From the NCBI RefSeq assembly GCF_012940005.1, contig NZ_SPMX01000036.1, positions 1-64,000 on the forward strand: a stretch of 64,000 bases of DNA, written 5' to 3'. Within the stretch, counting starts at the first letter, position 1. Each line of letters starts with the position of its first letter. The notes beneath the pieces were generated by a model that did not search any database, had not been told where the DNA came from, and saw only the letters and a program-made list of their open reading frames with translations. The position numbers and the translations under genes were made by a program. Below, piece after piece: positions 7,852 to 16,753 of the stretch. Source of the DNA: Candidatus Accumulibacter contiguus. Lineage in GTDB: Bacteria; Pseudomonadota; Gammaproteobacteria; Burkholderiales; Rhodocyclaceae.

Positions 7852-8676
7852 ATGGCTGAAATTCAGAAGATGCCCATGGTTCCCCGGCCGCTGGCCTTCG
7901 TGGTGTGCGCATCCGATCCGGAGGTGTTACAGCAGCGTTTGCTGGCATCCGAGTGCTTGAAGTCGCGGCGCTACCGGCTGGCGATCCATTTCGACAGTCC
8001 TTCCGCTGCCAGGGCTTTCAACGAGGAAATGGACCACAGCAGCGGCGAAGGCTGGCTGGTCTGGGTGCATCAGGATGTCTTCCTGCCGGAAGGCTGGGAT
8101 CGTCGATTTCTGGCGGCACTTGCACAGGCAGAGAGGGTGATACCCAAGCTGGCCGTCGTCGGAGTCTACGGGATCGACCTGCTGGGCCGACGGGCCGGAC
8201 ATGTCCTGGACCGGGGCAGGATTCTCAGGGAGCCGCAAGAGCTGCCGTGCGAAGCAGCCAGCCTGGACGAAGTGCTCGTGGCGGTGCGAACGGATAGCCG
8301 GCTGATCCTCGATCCCGCACTACGATACCATTTCTATGCCACGGACCTGGTACTTGCTGCCAGGCAAGGGGGCTGGGCAGCGGCTGTCGTGGACTGCTGT
8401 TGCGAACACTGGTCGGATACGCCGACGAGCGGCCCGGTGACGAGGGAATTCGCTGATCGTCTCATCGCCGATGCCCGTATCTTTGAAACGAAGTGGCGTC
8501 ACCATCTCCCGCTGGCCACCCCCTGCTTCCACATCAGCGAACCTGGCGATGTGGAGCGTTTTGTGCAGGCCCATTTTCCCGTGGCACCGGACACCAGGCT
8601 GCCTGATGTCCACTTGTCCGGACCAAACAAGGGTATTTCCTGCACCGGTGGACCAGCAGCGCTTCATCAGGAGTAG
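7852..8676 (+). CDS. GT2-like protein of the StrF-domain type
   Basis: About 274 residues with the hallmark pattern WLVWVHQDVFLPEGWD (about residues 65-80), typical of the StrF-type glycosyltransferase-like family found in polysaccharide loci. The N-terminus (PLAFVVCASDPEVLQQRLLAS) resembles the first strand-helix unit of a GT-A fold. No classic DXD is obvious; the His-Gln-Asp of the motif may take the metal-binding role. It is the first gene of a three-gene plus-strand set, followed 4 bases later by the methyltransferase gene. I chose ATG 7852; a TTG at 7834 is possible. The specific sugar is unknown. Confidence 0.7.
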   Translation: MAEIQKMPMVPRPLAFVVCASDPEVLQQRLLASECLKSRRYRLAIHFDSPSAARAFNEEMDHSSGEGWLVWVHQDVFLPEGWDRRFLAALAQAERVIPKLAVVGVYGIDLLGRRAGHVLDRGRILREPQELPCEAASLDEVLVAVRTDSRLILDPALRYHFYATDLVLAARQGGWAAAVVDCCCEHWSDTPTSGPVTREFADRLIADARIFETKWRHHLPLATPCFHISEPGDVERFVQAHFPVAPDTRLPDVHLSGPNKGISCTGGPAALHQE

Positions 8677-8680
8677 GCAC

Positions 8681-9829
8681 GTGTTCGAGGTATTGCTGTT
8701 CGATGGCGGCACCCTGCGCCTGTCCGAGGAGTTCGCTTTGGGTCACAGGGAACTGCGGCGGCGGATTCATGCCGATCGCTGGTGGCATGCAGGCGCCGGC
8801 AACCGGCCGATCCCGCCGGCCCATTTTCTGAAATTCTGCCACGCCGATCGGATCCTGGTCATTCTCGACCCGGCCGTGCTCGTTGCGGACAACCTGGTCG
8901 ATGAACTGCTCGGCCTGACCCCTGGCGGCCAGGTCGCCTGTGCTCTGCCTGCCGATCCGAGAAGCGCCGGAGCGGTGGCCGTCGACTATGCCAGCCGCCC
9001 CGGTTTCGACCGCCATGTCGCCCGTCGCTCGAGGCTTCCGGCCGCGGGAGCGTATACCGGTCAGGCCCCGTGGCTGTACATGATCACCATTGAAGCCTTG
9101 CGTCAGGTCGTCGCCCAGGACGAGGCCGTCACCTGGGAGCGTATCCCGGAGATCCTGGGTCCCCGTGCCCTGCTGGCGCAGCGAACATTCATTCATTCCT
9201 GGTCCGATTACCAGCAGAACACGCGAGCGGAAATGCTCGACCTGCTGCCTGCCGGAACAAACTCGCTGCTGGATGTGGGGGGTGGGGAAGGGGGATTCGC
9301 GGCGGCATTCGTCGAGCGCTTCGGCGGCCAGGCCACCGTCGCCGAGTTGAACCCGGCAGCAGGAGAACGGGCAATGGCGCGGGGATTGACCGTCCATTGC
9401 GGGCCCTTCGAGCAACTGCAGAAGATCACCACCTTCGACTGCATCGCATTCCTGGACGTGCTGGAACACCTCGCCGACCCCCTGGCTGCCCTCCGCAAGG
9501 CACACAGTCTACTCAAGCCAGGGGGGCACGTGCTGCTTGCCGTGCCCAACGTCGGTCACTGGTCGGTTGTCCAGGACCTGCTGCAGGGAGAATTCGACTA
9601 TCAACCAGTGGGCATTCTCTGCGTCGGGCACCTGCGTTTCTTCACGCGCAGGGGCCTCGAGAAACTGATCGAAGATGCGGGCTTTCAGGTGGCCCGGTGG
9701 CGGGATTGTCCTTCCCCCCTGCCCGAAAACCTCCAGGCCTTTTTGGACCAGGCCGCCGGTTTCGGGCAGACCGTTGCTTTCCAGAGCCTCAGCACCGATA
9801 GCTTCCATGTCCTCATCCAGGCGCGTTGA
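8681..9829 (+). CDS. Two-part protein: unknown N-terminal domain and class I SAM methyltransferase
   Basis: About 382 residues, GTG start with CAGGAG at 8668-8673. Residues about 1-175 match nothing I can name; they contain WWHAGAGNRPIPPAHFLKFC and may be a degenerate glycosyltransferase-like unit. Residues about 185-340 form a SAM-dependent methyltransferase with motif I LLDVGGGEGGFAAAF, acidic motif VAELNP and motif IV FDCIAFLDVLEHLADP, then LKPGGHVLLAVPNVGHW. This second part resembles methyltransferases of polysaccharide loci that act on sugars or terminate chains. The next gene starts inside its last codons (9807), which implies translational coupling. Confidence 0.75.
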   Translation: MFEVLLFDGGTLRLSEEFALGHRELRRRIHADRWWHAGAGNRPIPPAHFLKFCHADRILVILDPAVLVADNLVDELLGLTPGGQVACALPADPRSAGAVAVDYASRPGFDRHVARRSRLPAAGAYTGQAPWLYMITIEALRQVVAQDEAVTWERIPEILGPRALLAQRTFIHSWSDYQQNTRAEMLDLLPAGTNSLLDVGGGEGGFAAAFVERFGGQATVAELNPAAGERAMARGLTVHCGPFEQLQKITTFDCIAFLDVLEHLADPLAALRKAHSLLKPGGHVLLAVPNVGHWSVVQDLLQGEFDYQPVGILCVGHLRFFTRRGLEKLIEDAGFQVARWRDCPSPLPENLQAFLDQAAGFGQTVAFQSLSTDSFHVLIQAR

Positions 9830-10913
9830 TGTCATCATCGTCAACTACCGGTCTTCTGCAGACACTCTGCAAGCCGTGCAATCCCTCATGCCGTGGCGCT
9901 TCGGCACACTCTGGCTGGTGGACAACAGCGATGATCCTGTGGAAACCGGGACGCTGGCGCATGGCATCCGCCAGATGCCTTGGGCAAGGCTGTTGCTGCC
10001 GGGAAAGAATCTGGGATTTGGCCGGGGGTGCAACCTGGCGTTTACCGAATCGAGCGCGCCCTATTGCCTGCTGCTGAATCCGGACGCACTGCTCTCGCCC
10101 AGGGATCTGGAGACCCTTGTCGATGCCCTCGAAGCCGATCCCCGGCTGGCGGCGGTTGCTCCCAGGACCTTCTGGGATCGCGACCATCGTTTTCTGTTGC
10201 CCCCGGCCTTTCCTCAATCGCCTCTGGCGGAAATCTCCCTGGCGCTGGCCAGCAGGTATCCCCGGCTTTGCCGAACGGCTTTCCGGCTCTACCTCTCGCG
10301 CATGCAGCGGCAGATGGCCAGCCCTCGGCCGGTGGAAACGCCGTTCCTGGCCGGCGCATTGCTGTTGCTCCGGCGGGAAGCCGTGCTGGCGACGGGAAGC
10401 CTGTTCGATCCGGACTATTTCATGTTCTACGAAGACACGGACCTTGCCTGGCGTCTGCGACAGACCGGCTACCGGCTGGCAGTGGTCCCCGCTGCCACGG
10501 CAGTGCATGAATATCGCCACAAGCTATTGAAAGCGCCGCTGATGGCACAAACCCGGATGATTTATTTCCGCAAGCGCCACCCGCTATTCCACCGCTGGAC
10601 GCGTCAGCTGGCTCTGCTGGAGCGACTCCGCCAGCCGCTACATTGGGAGGAATGGGGGGATTGCCTCGATGCCTCGATCAGCGACGCGGCCGAACTCGAT
10701 GCGCATCTCGATGGCGCGCACATCGTCGCCTGGAGCCCATCGCCAATGATGATCCCCGCCGCTTTCCGGCCGCTATCGGCCAGTGCCGTATCATTCACCC
10801 CGGAGGATTGGCAGTTACTTGAGCCCGGCCGCTATATGCTGGCACTTGCGCATCCGGCCTTGCCGGGAAAACTGCGCTATCTCAGCTTCGAGCGGGCTGC
10901 AGGGAGCGGCTGA
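9807..10913 (+). CDS. GT2 glycosyltransferase, rhamnosyltransferase-like
   Basis: A 368-residue protein that begins with the classic fold VDVIIVNYRSSADTL, then LLPGKNLGFGRGCNLAF and LLLNPDALLSPRDLE, then FMFYEDTDLAWRLRQTGYRL, the standard order of motifs in the WbbL/rhamnosyltransferase type of GT2 enzymes. The C-terminal 100 residues (from about 270) form an extra region without a recognised family. The start ATG 9807 overlaps the methyltransferase gene by 23 bases. The 3' end overlaps the convergent acyltransferase gene by 32 bases. The donor sugar cannot be told from sequence. Confidence 0.85.
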   Translation: MSSSRRVDVIIVNYRSSADTLQAVQSLMPWRFGTLWLVDNSDDPVETGTLAHGIRQMPWARLLLPGKNLGFGRGCNLAFTESSAPYCLLLNPDALLSPRDLETLVDALEADPRLAAVAPRTFWDRDHRFLLPPAFPQSPLAEISLALASRYPRLCRTAFRLYLSRMQRQMASPRPVETPFLAGALLLLRREAVLATGSLFDPDYFMFYEDTDLAWRLRQTGYRLAVVPAATAVHEYRHKLLKAPLMAQTRMIYFRKRHPLFHRWTRQLALLERLRQPLHWEEWGDCLDASISDAAELDAHLDGAHIVAWSPSPMMIPAAFRPLSASAVSFTPEDWQLLEPGRYMLALAHPALPGKLRYLSFERAAGSG

Positions 10914-11970
10914 TCTGCCGACCATAATTCCGCAAGGGCCGTTCCAGCCCGTAGTGAGCCAGCGTCGCCAGTCCCAGGGTGAAGGCAAGGGCGGCAAGCG
11001 CCAGCCAGGCGCCATCCAGGCTTGGCCAGATCCGGCGCAGCAGGACCGGCATCAGGTTGTGGAAGAGATAGATGCCGTAACTCAGTGAGCCGGCCACGAG
11101 CAGGAGAGGCGTGGCCGGCCCCCTGGCTTGCGCCAGCAGCTTCGACAGGGCCGCCAGCACCAGGGCATAGCCCAATGCGGCCAGCAGACCGATATTGCCG
11201 CCGATCCACGGCGGCACCACGCTTCCCGCCTCGGCATCGACGACGAAGGCCTTGAAGACGCAGGCGACCAGCCAGAGGCAACTGGTTCCGGCGAAGAGCA
11301 GCAAGCACTGCAGGCGTACCGACAGGTGGCGCTGGCTGACCGCATAAGCCACCCCACCCAACAGGAATTCCGGCAGCAGGCCGGGCAGATGAACGCCGGC
11401 GATCTGACGCCAGGAGGTAAAATCGGTGCTGCCCGGAATCAGGGCCAGCGTCATGTAGACCACGAGCGATATCCCCAGCACTGCAGCAAATCTCCCTTTT
11501 CTTCCCAAGGTGGCGAGCAGTGGCAGGAGCAGGTAGAACTCCACCTCCGGTGGCAGGCTCCAGAACGCCGGGTTGTAGTAGAAGGCGGTCTCCTTCGAGA
11601 GAGTGTGGAGCATCAACAGGTGGACAGGGAAGTGCTCCCAGGCCTGGGCGGGTGGATCATGCAGCAGTACGTAAGCGATCAGTGCGGCAAGGTAGAGCGG
11701 ATACAGCCGGAAGAACCGTCGCACCAGGTGGGGCAGGAGCGGCAAGGGTTTGCCCAGCAGGTAAGGAGCAAAAACAAAGCCACTGAGGACGAAAAACAGA
11801 TCGACGCCCGTGGTGGCTAAGCGAAGCAGCCAGCTCTGCGCCGCAAACAGGTGTGCATAGTGAGCCGCCAGGACCATCAGGGCCGCCAGTCCGCGTGCGC
11901 CTTCGATAGTCGCATCTTCTCGCGGATCAGGATCGACCTGACCGACCAAACGGTCATGACTGTTAGTCAA
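10882..11970 (-). CDS. Acyltransferase 3 family membrane protein (sugar O-acylation)
   Basis: A 362-residue multi-pass membrane protein of the acyltransferase-3 (OafA/NodX-like) family. It begins with IEGARGLAALMVLAAHYAHL, which contains the conserved basic residue and the catalytic His, and continues with VDLFFVLSGFV and FWSLPPEVEFYLLLPLL. About ten hydrophobic segments follow. The family moves acetyl or other acyl groups across the inner membrane to surface sugars. It lies directly upstream, in the convergent direction, of the glycosyltransferase gene, so it likely decorates the polysaccharide made by this locus. A lone GTCATGAC near its 5' end (11954-11961) is not a full repeat copy. Confidence 0.85.
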   Translation of the reverse strand: MTNSHDRLVGQVDPDPREDATIEGARGLAALMVLAAHYAHLFAAQSWLLRLATTGVDLFFVLSGFVFAPYLLGKPLPLLPHLVRRFFRLYPLYLAALIAYVLLHDPPAQAWEHFPVHLLMLHTLSKETAFYYNPAFWSLPPEVEFYLLLPLLATLGRKGRFAAVLGISLVVYMTLALIPGSTDFTSWRQIAGVHLPGLLPEFLLGGVAYAVSQRHLSVRLQCLLLFAGTSCLWLVACVFKAFVVDAEAGSVVPPWIGGNIGLLAALGYALVLAALSKLLAQARGPATPLLLVAGSLSYGIYLFHNLMPVLLRRIWPSLDGAWLALAALAFTLGLATLAHYGLERPLRNYGRQISRSLQPARS

Positions 11971-11982
11971 TGCTGTCCCGGC

Positions 11983-13698
11983 CTATTTCCTGCACCATTC
12001 CCGCCAAGCGGCGGACAGGCAGCGCAGCAGACGGGTGATCCTCCAGCTATGGCTGGCGAGCATTTCTGCTCGCTGTCGTTCGTGCTCCTGGACTTGCAGG
12101 CGCAGTTCCGCAATCCGCAAGTCCCTCTCGTCGAGTTCGATGCGCAGACTCTCGACGGTGCTCCGGCACTCTAGCAACTCGCGATCCCTCACGACGAGGA
12201 ACCGACTTTTCTCTTCCATGGTTAGCTGCAGTTCGGCCATCTGGCGGCGCAGTACCGCCAACTGCGGAGGGTCGCAGGCTCGCCGCATCAGCGACGCGAG
12301 TTGCGCCGACGAGCAGCGCGTCCTCCAGCGTTCGCACATCGCCAGCAGGGAAGGAGGTTCAGGGGGTTCAGGGGGTTCCCGCGCATTGACCGGATCGTCC
12401 GGGAATGGGTCAGCGCAAGCCACCTGGAGAAATGCGCTGGCAAGGCTCAACTGCAACAGAAAATCCCAATCCTGCTGGCCTTCAAGGGACTCGTCGAAGC
12501 GACAGCCCTTGTTCACCAGACAAAGATCGAACAGTACGGCCCGCAAAGGGATATCGGGTCGGCACAGGAGGCGTACCGCGTCGCAGTCGATACCCTCCCC
12601 GCTCGCCTGGCAGGCATTTCCCTCTCGTTGCGGTGCGCTGGCATAAGCGACATGGCAGGACGATTGCTTGCGCAGCGCGAACACCAGGCTGCTGGCGTGC
12701 TCCGGCGGAATCGACTTGCCCGCATCGAGAACCAGGCAGTACGTACCAGTGGCCTCGTCGAATCCGACATTGCTAGCCGCGGCTGCAGACAGGCAACGGT
12801 TCGTCCTGATCTGGCGCAGGAGATGACGACCGCAATTGCCGGGCAGCGCCGGCAGCCCAGGGTCACCATCCACGAGGAGCACCTCGATGTTCGGGTAGGT
12901 CTGCAAAGCCAGGCTGTCCAGGCTCAGGCGCAGGTCCGACCCGGCGGGGCGGCGGACGACCACCGAAACGAGTGGCACGTCCTGGCTGGAGCATGGAAAT
13001 CCCAGTCGCGCCTGGAAGACGTATTCCGGCTCAACCAGATCGAGCAGCGCATTCTCGCACAGTGCTTGTGCCGAAACGAGGGCATAGGCCTCAGCCAAGC
13101 GGACCTCCGCCGTCAGCGTATAGGTACGGTAGCGATTCAGCGCCAGGATGTGCTCATCGTAGCGCTGATGCCGCAGTTGGGAAACGAAACACGCCATGGC
13201 CTGTTGCTTGAGATCCGCGAACGGGGTGATGTCGAGCAACAGATTGGGACGCAGTGGTACGCCCACCTCATACTGGGCGAGGCGAAGCGCTCCGCCGACT
13301 CGGCGCACGGCCTCGGCAGCGGCCATGGCCAGTTGCCGGTGATCCGGATGGATTTCCCGTAGTGACGGCGCATAGACCAGATCGGCAGCGCTGGCGGTGA
13401 TGGCCGCCAGCAAACGCGCCACCAGGGGCTCGCCATACTCGAGGCCGCGATCCGGGAAATTCCAGCTTTCCGGCTTGCCATAGCCCAGCAAACGGCCCGC
13501 TGTACAGCTTTCGTTCAACCGCGTGTGCGGGTCGCCGAACAGCGCGCCGTTGGTGAGGATGACGACGCGCACGGGAACGCCCGCGGCGACATGCGCCGCA
13601 AGCGCACCCCCACAGCCGAATACCTCGTCGTCAGGATGGGGGGCGAGCACCAGCACCCCGGCCGCGGGAATCAACTGCTGCGCCCGGTAAGGCAGCAT
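11983..13698 (-). CDS. PIG-L deacetylase fused to a degenerate GT2 domain and coiled coil
   Basis: About 571 residues. Residues 1-230 are a PIG-L/LmbE deacetylase with the zinc site APHPDDEVFGCGGALAAH and a later REIHPDHRQLA; such enzymes remove N-acetyl groups from sugars. Residues about 245-440 look like GT2 (VPLVSVVVRR, SLALQTYPNIEVLLVDGD, GCRFDESLEGQQDWDFLLQL), but the usual DDD/DXD stretch reads LDAGKSI, so transfer activity is doubtful. A short EPPEPPEPP run and a coiled coil follow, ending with SHSWRITRLLR, the same linker as in the large glycosyltransferase at 4802-7696. I chose ATG 13698, 26 bases past the upstream gene's stop. Confidence 0.8.
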   Translation of the reverse strand: MLPYRAQQLIPAAGVLVLAPHPDDEVFGCGGALAAHVAAGVPVRVVILTNGALFGDPHTRLNESCTAGRLLGYGKPESWNFPDRGLEYGEPLVARLLAAITASAADLVYAPSLREIHPDHRQLAMAAAEAVRRVGGALRLAQYEVGVPLRPNLLLDITPFADLKQQAMACFVSQLRHQRYDEHILALNRYRTYTLTAEVRLAEAYALVSAQALCENALLDLVEPEYVFQARLGFPCSSQDVPLVSVVVRRPAGSDLRLSLDSLALQTYPNIEVLLVDGDPGLPALPGNCGRHLLRQIRTNRCLSAAAASNVGFDEATGTYCLVLDAGKSIPPEHASSLVFALRKQSSCHVAYASAPQREGNACQASGEGIDCDAVRLLCRPDIPLRAVLFDLCLVNKGCRFDESLEGQQDWDFLLQLSLASAFLQVACADPFPDDPVNAREPPEPPEPPSLLAMCERWRTRCSSAQLASLMRRACDPPQLAVLRRQMAELQLTMEEKSRFLVVRDRELLECRSTVESLRIELDERDLRIAELRLQVQEHERQRAEMLASHSWRITRLLRCLSAAWREWCRK

Positions 13699-13723
13699 GT
13701 CGCTTTCCGTTGCCCTCACGTCG

Positions 13724-14713
13724 TCACAGGAAATCCGTGTCTCCCCCCACCCACCACCATTTCCGCCGGATGCCGTCCTCCTCAAGAAGCGTGGAAGCGC
13801 AGGGGATTCCCACCCAGGCGACAGTCGACTCCTCCGGTGAGCAGATTCCCAGGGATTCGCAGACCGCTGCGGAGGCCCATAGGGTCATCGTACGGGCGCC
13901 GGCTGCTGCCGCCCGGGTTTGCGCAATACGTGCAGCCAGGCCGATTTCCTCCGGAGGTCCGATCCAGTCCAGCCAATGAGCGAGTTCGCCCTGGATGCGC
14001 AGAACGAGAATACCGAATGTTCGCCGCGACCAGATGCGCTGAATCCGGTACAGGTGATAGACATATTCGGGCCGATCCAGGAAACGGTGTCGCAGGTAAT
14101 CCGCATCCCGGCAGCCGGCGCTCAGACCAGGCAGGCCCTCCTGCATGAGCTGCCAAGCCTCGGTCGCAGCCTGTTCCAGATGCTCTGGTTCGAGGGGCGT
14201 GCAGCGCCAGCCCCAAGGTAGCTTGCCCGCCAGATCAGACCACTGCAGTGACTGTAGAGTCCCCTCATTCCAGCCCAGCCGCAGGGCGACAGCCAGCCGT
14301 ACATGACGCTTGCTGCCAAAACCGAAGCCGATTCGGTAGGGTCGACCGCTGCCGATGCGCGACTCGTAGAAATGACTGGAGACCTGAAAGAACGGTCCGC
14401 GACGGGTCAACAGGCCTCGGACTTCGGGCGCGACCATGACATCGCCAAGCTGTATCGCGGCCACGGCTTTTCCTTCGTGCAGTAGGGTACGTGGTGTTCC
14501 TCCGCAGAGCGCCACCAGACGGCCATGCTCGTCCCAGAGGCCCGTCGCCTCCGCACCGCCATCGCCATACTTCCAGCGGAACCAGGCGGGAGTGGCGCCC
14601 GCGCTGAACACCCGGTTGTGCAGCGCCAATACGTCGGCCTGGTCTTCGAGAACGATATCCCGACGGCTGAAGGACAATTCGCCAATGCGCATGCTTTGGT
14701 CAAAATTCATCAT
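13724..14713 (-). CDS. GNAT-like N-acyltransferase of the polysaccharide locus
   Basis: About 329 residues. The arrangement VLALHNRVFSAGATPAWFRWKYGDGG near the N-terminus, then VAAIQLGDVMVAPEVRG and GFGFGSKRHVRLAVALRLGW, matches the GNAT-type family in capsule and O-antigen loci. These proteins transfer acyl groups from acyl-CoA, probably to an amino sugar, which would fit the PIG-L deacetylase encoded next to it. The ATG at 14713 overlaps the stop of the ABC ATPase gene (ATGA), so the two are translationally coupled. The substrate is unknown. Confidence 0.7.
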   Translation of the reverse strand: MMNFDQSMRIGELSFSRRDIVLEDQADVLALHNRVFSAGATPAWFRWKYGDGGAEATGLWDEHGRLVALCGGTPRTLLHEGKAVAAIQLGDVMVAPEVRGLLTRRGPFFQVSSHFYESRIGSGRPYRIGFGFGSKRHVRLAVALRLGWNEGTLQSLQWSDLAGKLPWGWRCTPLEPEHLEQAATEAWQLMQEGLPGLSAGCRDADYLRHRFLDRPEYVYHLYRIQRIWSRRTFGILVLRIQGELAHWLDWIGPPEEIGLAARIAQTRAAAAGARTMTLWASAAVCESLGICSPEESTVAWVGIPCASTLLEEDGIRRKWWWVGGDTDFL

Positions 14714-15924
14714 GCCGTGAGCCATGCGTGCTTCAAGGTGACCACCCCCTGCTCAACGCCGTGCTGTGTCACATCGAGGCTGATGCTCTGGTCCGCCAGG
14801 TCATAGATGTGCAATCCCTTTTCACAGAACAGGTAGGAAGTGATCGAATAGCGCCCCTTGAGCAACGGCAAGGCCGGGAAGATCACCACACAGCGGCCAT
14901 GCCCCTGTGCATCCATTGACAGCGTCACCCCGTCGTTATGCGAACTGGCGCTGGCCACGACCCTGTGCGCGGCATCACCGAAGACGACCGCCACACTGGG
15001 AGGAGGCAGGCTCGGGTCGATGGCGAACTCAATGGTGACCGAAAGCTCGCTCACCCCGGATACGGTGCTGACCCTGGTACCGCATACACCTTCCGCACAA
15101 GCGGTGGCCCGAATGATGCACCCCCCACCAGCGTGAGCCACGGGTCTGGCGCGCCCGGTCTCCTCGCCTCCGGCGGGACTTTCGAGGCTGGCAGCGTAGG
15201 CCGAGGTCACTTCTGCCGCAGGGCCTTGCATGCGCAAGCAGCCGTGCTCGATCCACAAGGCCCGGTGGCACAGCACCTCCACCGAGTAGATCGAGTGCGA
15301 GCAGAACAGGATGGTTTTGCCGGCATCCTTCATGCCCATGATGCGATCGAAGGACTTGCGTGCGAAGGCGCCATCCCCCACGGAGAGCGCCTCGTCTATC
15401 ACCAGAATGTCCGGATCCACACTGGTCGCCACAGCGAAAGCCAGGCGAACGAACATCCCGCTGGAATAGGTTCTGACCGGTTGGTCGACGAAATCGCCGA
15501 TGTCCGCAAAGGACAGAATGTCGTCCATGCGCTTATGCACTTCGTCGCTGTTCAGCCCGAGGATGGCGGCGTTGAAATAGACGTTTTCCCTGCCAGTGAA
15601 ATTGGGATTGAAACCGGCGCCCAGTTCCAGCAGCGCTGCGACCCGCCCGCGCACCGCCAAGCTTCCCTCCGTCGGCTCCAGCGTACCGCAGATCATCTGT
15701 AGCAGGGTGGATTTTCCGGCACCGTTACGGCCCACCAGACCCACCACTTCCCCCGCCCGGATGGCAAGATCGACACCCCGCAACGCCCAGAACTCCTGGT
15801 GGTAGGAACGAAAACGGCCGAAAAGCAGTTGTTTCAGACGATCCGCCGGACGCTCGAACAAAGCGTAGCGCTTGCCGATTCCCTGCGCCTGAATGATGAG
15901 TTCAGAGGACATCAGCGAACTCAT
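14710..15924 (-). CDS. ABC transporter ATP-binding protein with C-terminal glycan-binding domain (Wzt)
   Basis: A 404-residue ATPase of a polysaccharide exporter. Walker A GLVGRNGAGKST (near residue 65), signature TYSSGMFVRLAFA and Walker B ILVIDEALSVGD are intact. The N-terminal 240 residues form the ATPase; the remaining 160 resemble Wzt-C domains, which recognise the finished, capped O-polysaccharide. With the permease encoded just upstream it should export the lipid-linked glycan across the inner membrane. The gene starts 23 bases inside the permease gene, so expression is coupled. Methyl or other end-caps made by the locus could be the export signal; that is inference from the E. coli O8/O9a paradigm. 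Confidence 0.92.
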   Translation of the reverse strand: MSSLMSSELIIQAQGIGKRYALFERPADRLKQLLFGRFRSYHQEFWALRGVDLAIRAGEVVGLVGRNGAGKSTLLQMICGTLEPTEGSLAVRGRVAALLELGAGFNPNFTGRENVYFNAAILGLNSDEVHKRMDDILSFADIGDFVDQPVRTYSSGMFVRLAFAVATSVDPDILVIDEALSVGDGAFARKSFDRIMGMKDAGKTILFCSHSIYSVEVLCHRALWIEHGCLRMQGPAAEVTSAYAASLESPAGGEETGRARPVAHAGGGCIIRATACAEGVCGTRVSTVSGVSELSVTIEFAIDPSLPPPSVAVVFGDAAHRVVASASSHNDGVTLSMDAQGHGRCVVIFPALPLLKGRYSITSYLFCEKGLHIYDLADQSISLDVTQHGVEQGVVTLKHAWLTA

Positions 15925-16709
15925 GTCGCGCCGCGCGGAAAAACATGGCCCCCAGCAGCGCCACGGCCAGGCTTTCGCCCATGACCAGGGTCAGGGAAGA
16001 CCAGTCCGGCCAGCGACCATTCAGCACCACGTCCCGGGTGGCTTCCATGACCAATGCCAGGGGATTCAGATGCATCCAGGGGCGCCACAACGCAGGCAAG
16101 GATTCGAGTGGGTAGAATACCGGGCTGAGAAACATCAACAGGCTCACGACCACTCCCAGCAACTGATTGATGTCTTTCAGGAAAACCCCCAGCGCCGAGA
16201 ACAGCCAGCCAACACCAAGAACCAGCGGCAGCAGCGGCAACCATACCAAGGGTAGACAAAGCAGGCTTACTGGCCAGCCATGGTGCATCCAGCCGCTCAC
16301 GGCGATCAGAATGACCAGGGCGATGCCGAGGTGAAACAGCGCCGAAAATGCCAGAACCCAAGGCAGGATTTCCAACGGAAACACCACCTTCCGGACAAGA
16401 TTGGGCTGCTCCGCCACCAGGCGAGGCGCACGCAGCAGGCATTCCGAAAAAAAAATTGAATACTGACAGACCCGCGTAGATATTGAGCGCAAAATCCAGG
16501 CCCGACTCTCCAGCGTTTCCCCATTGTGCCTTGAACACATGCCGAAAAACCAGCGTGTAAACCAGGAGAGACAGCAACGGCGTTACTACAGCCCAAATGG
16601 AGCCCAGTACCGACTCCTGATAACGAACAAGAACTTCGCGCTTCGCGAATTGATGGATCAGATCCACATGGCGCACGGGCCAGAAATACTCGGTCAATTT
16701 CTGTGTCAT
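15902..16709 (-). CDS. ABC-2 type polysaccharide export permease (Wzm), frameshifted
   Basis: About 269 residues once corrected. The N-terminus QFAKREVLVRYQESVLGSIW followed by VTPLLSLLVYTLVFRHVFK is typical of Wzm/KpsM permeases. Six membrane segments follow, with RAPRLVAEQPNLVRKVVFPL at the cytoplasmic loop and VMEATRDVVLNG near the C-terminus. The frame is lost at a run of nine A at 16447-16455; eight would restore FNFFSECLLRAP, the expected sequence. I treat the gene as intact with a sequencing indel. It works with the ATPase encoded next. Confidence 0.88.
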
Positions 16710-16753
16710 CAGGGAATTTTGGCCGACTCAGGCGCGGGCCATCGGCGGTCTCT

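Noticed and set aside
11949-11965. Another copy of the dispersed palindrome
   Set aside because: Only one arm fragment (ACGGTCATGACTGTTAG) is present, with no spacer or second arm; it lies at the 5' end of the acyltransferase gene and may be chance.
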